A stretch of DNA of 64,000 nucleotides from Diplosphaera chodatii. Its lineage: Eukaryota; Chlorophyta; Trebouxiophyceae; Prasiolales; Stichococcaceae. The stretch is taken from NCBI GenBank assembly GCA_032358165.1, contig JAALGY010000021.1:1488001-1552000 (forward strand), read 5' to 3'. The notes under the pieces were generated by a model, which did not search any database, was not told the origin of the DNA, and saw nothing but the letters and a program-made list of their open reading frames with translations. Position numbers and translations under genes: made by a program. The number at the start of each line of letters is the position of its first letter. Position 1 is the stretch's first letter. Below are positions 22,201 to 30,825 of the stretch, piece by piece.

Positions 22201-24416
22201 GTCGCGCCGCTGCGGCCGATGCTGAACCGCACGCTCGCGGATGTGCGGCACCGCCTGGTGTTCCGTGCCCACACCTTCATCAAGGTGCCTGCAGGCGTGC
22301 CAGCTGTTGCACACCGCAGCTACAACTCGCTGCAGCTGGAGCACAGCCCCGCTGCATACACTCTGCATATGCCTTGGGCAAGTGTCCGTCCTCTGGACCT
22401 GCGGAACTGCTCCAATGGGCGCGCATGTGTCCGCAGGAGGAGGTGGTGGGCTACCAGCCGCAGCCGGAGGACCTGGACTACCTCGGCAAGCTGCAGCGGC
22501 GAGCGGAGGCCGCTGCTGGTGCCGCCGGGCAGCTGCCGCCGCCTGCGGCTGCAGAGGGCTTGCACAACGCGGTGCAGGACAGGCCCGAGGTGCACTGCTG
22601 TGTGTGCACCCTGCCGAGAGGCTGCAGGATGCAGGCGCTGTTGGGTTGAGCAGCACAAGGCCTCTGGACTCCCATGACGTGTATGGCAGCAGTCTGTGCC
22701 TGTGGTCAAATGCTGTGCCTCACGCCTTAGGCCTCTGGACCATGCTTGTTCATGGCATGCAAGATGTCGCAACACGCGGTCTGCTGATGCTGCTGCAGGC
22801 GGAGGGCGATGCTGCGGCTGTCGATACGTGGTGGCCGCCCGTCGCCGCGGCTCTGCGGGCGCTCGGGCAGCTGTACGGCGCGCTGGACGGCCGCACCTTT
22901 GGCGGCCTGGCGCAGGACGCCGTGGCCGCCGCCACCACCTCAGTGCAGTCCGCGTCCCGCGCCATCGCAAAGCGTGAGCACGCAGGATGATGGGCAGGGG
23001 CATAGTCAGAAGTCAAGTTGTGTGCTGTACATGCGTCGCATCGAGTGTGTGCGTGATTGATCGCGGTGAAGCTGCGCCTGTGACGTGGCTGATGTGGAGC
23101 ACTGATGCTGTACAGGGAGCGGGCCCATGGATGGGCAGCTGTTCATGATCAAGCAGCTGCTGATCCTGCGGGAGCAGATTGCACCCTTCCAGGTACGGTC
23201 GGCTAGTTGGTATCACATGATACACTGGATTTGAGCAACATGTGCAGGCTGCCTCCCTCAGCTCCCAATGAGCAGCTTCTCAAGCACGGTGCATCCGTCA
23301 GTAACTGGGTCCAGGACACCAGGACCGGCTTTACACCTGCACTTGCGGTTCAATGCAGGCAGACTTTGCGGTGCTGGACAAGCAGCTGGACTTCAGCCAC
23401 CTGCGGGACCACCTGCGCCGCATCGCGGGCGGCCCCGGGCAGCTGTTCAGCCTGGGCACCGACAACGCCATGCTGCAGCTCGTCTCCCGCGGCGGCCCCC
23501 GCGTGCTGGAGTCCCAGGTGCTGGGAGGAACCTGGTGTGTCATATGTCAAGCCCTGCCTGCAGCACAGGCAGTCACGCGGTGATGAGACGAAGCGAGCAG
23601 GAGACCATGGGTGCATGGTGTACATCAATACTAGGCCAATCACTTGGAAGCCGATTCTATAACGGGAAGCACAGGTGGACAGCAAGAAGGAGCTGGAGCG
23701 GGCGCTGAAGGCGGGGTGCGAGGCCTTCATCATGGGCGCGACCAAGCTCACGGTGGACGACATGCTGTCCTTCATCACCAAGGTCACCGCCGTCAAGGTC
23801 GCCGCCTCCACCAAGCCGCTGCGCGAGCAGGTGCGTCCGCTGCCGAGATGCCCGTCAGCATCTGTGAGGTCACCATTTTGACGGAGCCCTCCCGAACCGG
23901 GCCAACCCTGCCCGTCCCACCCAGGGCTCCTGTGCACAATGAGAGGCCTTGCCTGATTGGCTCGTGACACCTCTGCTCGTATCGGCAGGCCTTCGCTTCG
24001 CCCACGCGGCTGGCAGAGATGGTGACGCAGGTGAAAACGGCAATGGCAGGGCCGCTGCCGGCCGCTGTATCAAAGATGAAGCTGTACATGGTGCGGTAGA
24101 GACATCGACCCTGGAATAGCGTGTTCACTGTCAATCTGGGTGCTTCAGAGCATCAACAGGCAACTTGTATGCACAGGTTGCCTGCATGACCAGCATGCAA
24201 AGCATCTGCTTTGTGACTCTGAGTTAGTGCATCTGTCTCCTGCAGGCAAATCCGGGCACACATGCGGTGCTGCTCAAACCCATCAAGGCGAACATCGCCG
24301 AGGCACACGGCCAGATTGCGTCGCTGCTGGAAGGGGAGTACACAGACGAGGAGCGGGCGACCATAGGCTTGACACCGCCGGACGAGCTGGCTCGTATCCT
24401 TGAGGGTCTAAGCTAA
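19235..24416 (+). CDS. COG3: COG3, conserved oligomeric Golgi complex subunit 3 (5' end unresolved)
   Basis: COG3 (Sec34) is a lobe A subunit of the COG tether for retrograde intra-Golgi vesicles. From the first identifiable exon (acceptor before 19235), segments match the family in order. They are [18 protein letters not shown] (19519), [20 protein letters not shown] (19864), [20 protein letters not shown] (20139), [19 protein letters not shown] with [20 protein letters not shown] (20393-20560), [20 protein letters not shown] (20769), [16 protein letters not shown] (21214), [14 protein letters not shown] (21556), [12 protein letters not shown] (21827) and [20 protein letters not shown] (21930). 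The C-terminal part has [17 protein letters not shown] (22233), [20 protein letters not shown] (23132), [20 protein letters not shown] (23677) and [20 protein letters not shown] (24265), ending [11 protein letters not shown] then TAA 24416. The middle exons are Ala/Gly-enriched relative to animal COG3. The true ATG was not found. Confidence 0.92.
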
Positions 24417-24941
24417 ATGTAGCAGCACGCCAGACAGTGCCTGCAGCGCCTGTAGATGATATCGGTAAACATACATCTGTGGCAGGTCTGTGGCCAGTAG
24501 CAGTTTCATCTGCTGAAAGCACAGCAATGGATCAGGCTCAGCTTGACATACACGAGGGTCGAGCGGCAATGACAGACACTAACTGCGCCAGTGCACACAC
24601 TGGCGTCCCAACCAAGGCAACTGGAGACAAGCTGCTGGACACATGCTTCCAGTATGTCCAGACTGCTTCCGTTACGGAAGGGGAAAAGAAAGGAACAGTT
24701 TCATTCCCCTTGCATTATGCTTCCCCATGTGACTCTCAACGTGAGCGTGTTCCCTTGGTGCACGTAAACACGGAAATCGCTGACAGCCCTGCACGGCCGT
24801 CCTGCACCCGGCGCCTCAGCATTGCAGTACGGCCAGGTTGAGCCCGTAACCGACTGCCGGTTAATAGGCGCACATCGTAGCAGCTGGATCCCAGCGTCTA
24901 GCCGCCAGTCACGGCGGTCGGTTGCAGTTGAGCGGTGTGCG
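24417..24941. other. Intergenic between COG3 and membrane-protein gene
   Basis: An open plus-strand frame (24437-24841) includes an ATG at about 24527 starting MDQAQLDIHEGRAAMTDTN. It shows no domain and has no visible family. It could encode a small protein of about 105 residues, but more likely it is COG3 3' UTR and the promoter of the next gene. Confidence 0.3.
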
Positions 24942-26449
24942 ATGGCACGGCTCGCCGGGCTAGCTCTGTGCAGCGCGGCCATCGTGCTGCTGCTTGCTGC
25001 ACAGGCACATGGTTTTACGCGGCCAGTCAAAGCCAACGGCGGCTGCACAGGTTAGTGTGGTTGTGCAGTGCATGGCGGCCTCACAGCCCGGTGTGCCTCA
25101 ACTCCCTCTGACACGCTCACGACCTGATGCTTATGGTCCGCAGGTTTCCAGTACACCATCAAGAAGGTGAAAATCAGGGTGTATACATGTGTCTGTGATG
25201 CCAACGGACGCCGATGTTGAGGGAGTGGCGTGCGCAGGCGGTCGCCAGTACGCCTGTGCCGTTCATGCTGGCGGAGAGTAGGCTTTGACGACTGCATTTG
25301 CAATTTGCCGTGCAGAATCAGTACACGTACAATGAGACACTGGGTGACATCACGCTGGCGAAGGGCTGCACAACAGCGGATCTCAGGTAGGACACTCAAC
25401 TGCCAGGTGCTGTGCGTAGCTGGCAATGTGCGCACGATCCCAAAGCCTGTGGCTCCTTGCAGCATCCCAACATACTGGTGACACCATTGACCCCCTCTGA
25501 TGCAGCATCTCCAAGTTCTACATTCCTGGAGCTTGCGCAAACACGCGTAGCAACAATCTAAATTTCAAGAGCCTGAGCCCAAGCAACTTCAACTGCGATC
25601 GCGTCGAGGATTTCAGCGAGGATACCTGCAACAAGGTCTTCGACCAGGGTAAGGCTGCATCTGATGGTGGTGGCCACCACCAAAGTGAGTGCTGTGCTTC
25701 CAGACACATGCAGTGAGTGACAGTCCATATGTTTGATGTGCAGCACCCTCCGGCTCTATTGTCAGCAACCTGACCTCTGGCGAGGTGAGCGCTTTTACAC
25801 GGCAGGCAGCCACTGGCAAAACTTGTCAGCAACGCTCCCAGCGTAGTCAGCTTGTTTGGTAGCAGGCACACCGGCTTGGGCTTGATCAGCAACGCTCTCA
25901 GGATGGTCAGGTTGTGTGGTAGAAGGCACACTGGCTTGGGCTTGATCAGTTTATCTGGCACGGTGCAGTTCATTGACAAAGACAGCATCTGCTGGCCGGC
26001 AGACGTGGGCTACGTGTTCGTAAAAAACTCCTGCAAGGCTTCGAAGGACGACGCCCGCGTTGCTGTGGATGTGAGTCGGCACTGCAACCTGACATTGCTA
26101 CTGACAGAGTGAAGTGCTCCCGATGCTTGCATGCTGCAGTTTGCATCATGCTTATGTTGCAGCAATGCCCCATGCAGGTGAAGCTGTCGGGCTACGACGG
26201 AGCAGGCTGTGACATCGTGAAACTGCCCTTTGGCAACGGCGTGGGTCTGTCCCCAGGCGTCATCGTTGGTGCGCCACATGCAGCAGTGCAAACTGTGGTC
26301 TCATTGCGTGCTTGCTGCTGCCAGCACACCGACGCTCGCTCTCACGTTGCTCGACATGTCACGCAGGCATCGTGGTCGCCATTGTGGTTGTCGTTGTGAT
26401 TTTGGCGCTGCTGATCTGGTGCTGCTGCTGCCAGCTCCGCCGCCGCTGA
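24942..26449 (+). CDS. Small secreted/type I single-pass membrane protein, Cys-containing ectodomain
   Basis: I do not recognise the family, but the architecture is clear. ATG 24942 opens a signal peptide, MARLAGLALCSAAIVLLLAA ending QAHG. Ectodomain pieces follow: FQYTIKK and NQYTYNETLGDITLAKGCTT (to about 25386), ISKFYIPGACANTRSNNLNF plus SNFNCDRVEDFSEDTCNKVF (25507-25650), APSGSIVSNLTSGE (25743), DSICWPADVGYVFVKNSCKA (25981) and LSGYDGAGCDIVKLPFGNGV (26180). The C-terminus is a transmembrane helix GIVVAIVVVVVILALLIW, a CCCC cluster (likely palmitoylated) and QLRRR, with TGA at 26449. NET and NLT are N-glycosylation sites. The ectodomain of about 150 residues has paired cysteines suggesting disulphides, with a nearly absent cytosolic tail. 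A cell-surface or wall-associated role is inference only. Confidence 0.75.
25827..25946 (+). repeat. 60-bp tandem duplication in the membrane-protein gene
   Basis: Two adjacent 60-base units begin cagcaacgctc (25827-25886 and 25887-25946), differing at a handful of positions, with the start of a third (cag) after them. They lie between the SNLTSGE and DSICWPADVG segments, probably in an intron. Each unit ends cttgatcag with the following bases, so each could offer a 3' splice site. The second unit is in frame with the next exon. Confidence 0.8.
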
Positions 26450-26881
26450 GCCACCTGGCAGGCTCTGGCACAATTGCCATGCTTTCAGCGGGCAGTTTGG
26501 GTATAACCACTCGGGCTAGCTCTTATTTGTCCTGTAGCACGCTGGCGATGGTACTGAAGACTGGCATTGTGTTTTTGGGCAAGTCAGGGGCACTGGGGCA
26601 GCTGCGCATTGGGGTGCTATTAATCAGTGCACACCACGTTGCGAACATATCTGGAACCGTGATGAGAAGGCTTAATTGCGAACCCAATAATACCGTAGCA
26701 GCAATGCAATTGCTTTAGTTTGTGCAAAACGAAGACGATTCGCGATTACCGTAATATGCTGCTGTTGCCAGCACAGGCCACCCTGTCAGATGATCACCTG
26801 CACGACAACTGCCCACATGCAGGGTTGCGGACATCGTGAAGAAATGCTGTCGTAATCACTTCACTGCCTGCTGTCGTCGTG
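26450..26881. other. Intergenic, 432 bases
   Basis: This gap holds the 3' UTR of the membrane-protein gene and the promoter of the CUE-Smr gene. It is locally AT-richer near 26700-26760. No gene, repeat or RNA was recognised. Confidence 0.4.
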
Positions 26882-29042
26882 ATGTCTAGTGGTGCCATGA
26901 CCACCTCCAAAGCAAGCGAGACAGCAGTATTGGGTCAGCTCAAGCAAGTGTTTCCCAATCATTCCTCGTCGTTGCTGCGAAATGCTGCCACGCAGCACAA
27001 CTTTGACCTCGAGCTGACAGTAGCCAATTTGCTTGCCACGGACACAAACGACACAAAGCCTCTCCAGGTTGGCATCCAAATACTAGACATGAGTCATGCA
27101 TGCCGCATGTCATGCCGCATAGTTGCTAGCTTGGCTTGCTGTGGACCTGAGGTACACATGTTCGGAGCAGGTGCCGCTGCTGCAGCAGCCTCAAGATTGG
27201 CTTCGCAAGAGCAAGCCAAGAGTCCGGTCGGGAGGCTGGCACTCCCTCACGAAGCAGCACCAATCAGGGAGTCCCGCTGTCACAGCCGTCTCCTTCCAGC
27301 CGCAGCATTCAGTGCAACATGCACGGCCGCTGGAGCACAATAGCGGGGAGTTCCCTAGCCTGGGCGGCAGCAGCAGCGGCGGTAGAGTGTCAGATGGCGC
27401 ACCGAGAAGTGCGGACGGCTGCATGTCAGCAGGACCTAGCAGAAACGGCAATGGTGTCCAGAATCGTCAAAGACCACACAGGCCAGCGGCTGATAGACAT
27501 CGTTCCCGGCCACCGTCCGCAGCTTCGACTTCGGAGGACAAGTCAGACGGTGATGATGTCACGGCAGTTAGCAAGGATTTTGCGAGGGTGCTGGGCAAGA
27601 GCGCCTCGGCCAAGCGGGAGGAGGAGGCCGGCGAGCAGCAGCAGCGGCGGCATGATGCAGCAGCTGAGCTGACGTCGCGGCACCCCTGGGCAGGGCACGA
27701 CTTGGTGCAGGTAGGGTGTGGTGCTTGGATGGTGGTTGCCTGGCGTGCCTGGCCATGGTCAAAACTGCACAATGCAAAATTGCTGCCAATACTTCGTATG
27801 CCTGGCATGCGGCAGGGGTGTCAAACAGAAGCACTGTCATGCACGGCCTCTGCAGGCCGTCCTGGCGGGGCTGGGCGGCGAGCAGCAGGCGGCCGCCCAG
27901 GTGCTGGACGAGATGCTGGCTGCGCGGCTGACGCAGCAGCGGCGCAGCAGCGATGGCCTCGCACGCCGCAGCGGCGACGGCGGCGCCGTGGCGCAGGGGC
28001 ACGCGCCCGACATGGCCTTGGCAAACGCCTGCCCTGTAGACTCACCGGAGGACTACGAGCTCGCCGCCGACCTTGCAGAGGAGCCTTATCGGTGCGGTGC
28101 TGGTCATGGGTTTGTTCGCAGATGTGCTGTCGCTGCTGTACTTCTCATGCACTTCGTTGGTGTTGAGCTGCGGTGACTTTGGCAGCTGGGCCATGGCTGA
28201 AGGCTTATGACGGCTCTGCATTCAGGCACCACCGTGGTGAGGCCATCAGGCTGACGCATGTGTGGCAGCGTGGCATGCGCCGTGCCGCAGCCGCCTTTGC
28301 AGCGGGTGACAGAGCAGCCGCTGGTCGCGTCGCCCAGGCAGCAAGGGTCAAACGGTGGGCTGCTGCTTGCATGGCGACTCCTACCATGTGTCGCTTGGCG
28401 GATGCCCTCCTGAACACAGCTGCATGCTGCTGCTCCAGACCTGACCCATGGTGATTTATTCGGCCGTGGTGTGGCATGATAGAGAGGAGGCGCTGGCGGC
28501 ACACGAGGCGGCAGCAAAGCACATACTGCACGACAACAATGCCGCGAGGGGCCGCGGGGCAGCTGAGCTAGACCTGCATGGGCTGCACGCCTCTGAGGCT
28601 GTGGCGGCCCTGGACGCCCACCTCCAAGGTGAATGACAAGTCTGCACTGTGGCGTCGTGGGGTTGGCGAAGCGCAGTGGTGACAAGGACATCATCCCGCG
28701 GGGCTGTCATGTATGTTAGCAGATTGCAGGACTCAGGCCCTTGGAATGGCCGATGATTGGCAACGGCTTTGGTGTGCAGCTGCCCTGTAGTGAGCACACT
28801 TGCCCAAGCTTGCCGCTCGTGCTCCAGGGCTGGAGGCGGACAGCGCACCCAGCAGCACCACGGTGGAGCGCGTCAGGGTGATTGTGGGGCGGGGGCGGCA
28901 CAGCGCTGGCGGCGAGGCAACGCTGCCCAGGGCCGTGGAGAGCTACTTGATGGATGTCGGCCGAAAGTATACAGTAAGGGGCGGAGCTTTCGAGGTGCCA
29001 CTGCGCAGGGGCAGGCGGCCTGGCAGTGCCACAACACGATGA
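26882..29042 (+). CDS. CUE-DUF1771-Smr domain protein
   Basis: The protein combines a ubiquitin-binding CUE-like helix bundle with a C-terminal Smr (MutS2-related) domain. The plant CID5-7 and animal N4BP2 families share this arrangement, and Smr domains bind or nick nucleic acids. ATG 26882 starts MSSGAMTTSK. The CUE region reads LGQLKQVFPNHSSSLLRNAA plus TQHNFDLELTVANLLA (to about 27045). A disordered Ser/Arg/Gln-rich middle contains NSGEFPSLGG (27345), a PAM2-like tract. DUF1771 follows as SAFRHHRGEAIRLTHVWQRG (28212) and EEALAAHEAAAKHILHDNNA (28484). The Smr core is ELDLHGLHASEAVAALDAHL (28566), then RVRVIVGRGRHSAGG (28870) and AVESYLMDVGRKYTVRGGAF (28939), ending at TGA 29042. The LDLH and GRGRHS motifs are the conserved active-site elements and look intact (HS replacing the usual H-S/N). 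Confidence 0.88.
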
Positions 29043-29198
29043 TGGATGCTGGACATTGGTGTCCTGTTCCATGATCAGGCTCATGTGACCCTGTCGGTTC
29101 TCAATGGGATTGATCAAATCAATTTGTGTTGTCATAACAAAGTTGATGGTTGCAATATCAGACAGTTGACCATCCTCCGATAAATTGATTGTGTTTGA

Positions 29199-30097
29199 TC
29201 AACGCCGAGCTACGTCTGGAGTAGTGCCTGCTGCTTGCGCTGCAAGTGTGCCCGCAGGTAACTTCAGCCGAGTTATGCTGGCGAGGTGCATCAGCAATGC
29301 AATCTGCTCGTGCTGCAGTGCATGCACCTGCTGCTGGTGGGCAGCGGCAGCCGTGGCGGCTTCTGCCTTCTGTGCCGTGAGGTCCACCTGCAATGAGGTT
29401 GCACATGCCAGCATTGAAGTGAATGCTGCATCCTGCTGCATTATGAGTGCTTGCTGCCACGCCAGATGGGGGCACCTGTAGGCGTGCTGCCTCTGCACGA
29501 CTTGCATCAAACTTGGTCGACAGGTCCCTATGCAGCTTCTCGACCACAAGCAGCCTGGCGGCCTTCTGCTGCTGTGTGGCCTGCACAGTTGTGTCAATGT
29601 TGCAGTCAATGTCGACAGCTAGCTGGATCTGCATCGACATATGTCCACACCATGCCAACTGCAACAGGTAGCCTTCTGCACGGCCTTCGTGCAGAAGGCT
29701 GAACGTCAGGTGATAGCCTGTGTTAATCCGGTACTGCCCTGGACCCCACCTGTGCCTCCCTCCGCAGATCTGCAGCAACATCATCAGTGATGGCCGACTG
29801 CTCGGCAGCCTCCCTTCTAGAATCTTCCAACTGTGCGCGAAGCTCCTGAATGGTTGAAGCTGCGTCTGCAGCCTGCAAGAGTAGGTGCCAGCATGCGCAT
29901 CTTCACGTGGGGTCCGTCCACTGTCAGTGTGCAGGCGCTTACCTCAGTAGGATGCACAGACGACAATTGGATTGAACTTACCACTGTCAATACAAACGTT
30001 TCTTCACCTGTTGATCCTTCACGGCAAGAAGCTCCCGAAGTGTGGTGAGTTGCGCTTGCAAATCAACCTTCCCTGGTTTCCCGGCGGTTGTCGGCAT
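29199..30097 (-). CDS. Coiled-coil protein of unknown function
   Basis: I do not recognise the family. ATG at 30097 gives MPTTAGKPGKVDLQAQLTTL followed by RELLAVKDQQ, then a GT donor. Next come AADAASTIQELRAQLEDSRR plus EAAEQSAITDDVAADL (about 29770-29880), ATQQQKAARLLVVEKLHRDL plus STKFDASRAEAARLQ (about 29480-29585), and VDLTAQKAEAATAAAAHQQQ plus VHALQHEQIALLMHLASI (about 29260-29395). The end is LPAGTLAAQAAGTTPDVARR with TGA at 29199. Nearly the whole protein is predicted heptad coiled coil, about 190 residues. Short algal proteins of this composition are often ciliary or basal-body components, but nothing here proves that. It converges with the CUE-Smr gene, 156 bases away. Confidence 0.65.
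29670..29700 (-). repeat. Perfect 13-bp inverted repeat with 5-base loop
   Basis: AGCCTTCTGCACG (29670-29682) and its exact reverse complement (29688-29700) are separated by five bases. The repeat lies in the coiled-coil gene, just upstream of a candidate 3' splice site (GTTGCAG at about 29663). The pre-mRNA of either strand would form a stable hairpin. Confidence 0.9.
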
Positions 30098-30825
30098 GAC
30101 CACAACCGGTCCACATGGCTGATCATTGCCTCATTCAAGGGTCATTGCGAACCAGCTGATGAAGTGTACTGGGCAGCAGCTAACAGTATTGCATGCACTT
30201 CACCTGTCTCGTTACAACCTCCACCTGCGCAACCTGCTGTGGGCAGGAGAAAGTTTGTAGCGGCAGCTCGGCAAAATGCACTTCAGACAAGAGCGACTGA
30301 ACAATATGATATAACTGACCGCAAGACGGAACCTGAACGTTGCTTGCTGAAGTTGATTTGGTGCATCCAAGGCAAGATTGCACTACAGGGTGCCTGAATG
30401 TCAGCACAGCACGGCCTCCAACCCTGCATGTTCGTGTAGCCTTGGAGGAGTTGGCACTAAGAGCCGCACCGGTCTGCAAGTCAGATCGACCGCTGCATGT
30501 CCAGCGTGCTGACACGGATTTGCTGACGCACTGTCGAGGGATTTGGAGCAATCCATCCCATTGAGTGCAGTGAGGGCTGCCAGCCACAACAGCAGCGTCA
30601 GGCAGCGGACAGCATCGCCAATGCATGCAGTAACGTGTCGTTACTGTTGACAAGGGGCGGCGGAGCGCCGGTCCTCTGCACTTGACGGGTTCGACGCCAG
30701 GTGAGCTTCGTCGTGGGGGCCACATCACGTCACAAGTGCCCTGTCCGTTCGCCACTGTGTAGCACACTTCTGCATCATTCACACCCACACACAAGCTCAG
30801 CCTCCTGTGCTGGCCCCAGGCTTCG
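30098..30825. promoter_or_regulatory. Divergent 5' region of the coiled-coil gene and the SIZ-like gene
   Basis: These 728 bases separate two divergent ATGs (30097 minus, 30826 plus). Promoters and perhaps a non-coding first exon of the SIZ-like gene are expected. The ATG at 30826 follows a possible splice acceptor (ccccag), so an upstream exon is possible. A long minus-strand open frame here (30180-31064) is not credible as a gene. Confidence 0.35.

Noticed and set aside
29043..29198. A regulatory element between the convergent CUE-Smr and coiled-coil genes (AT-rich, repeated gatcaa words)
   Set aside because: The repeated gatcaa and caatttg words are short and fit simple AT-rich 3' UTR sequence; no hairpin or signal was convincing.
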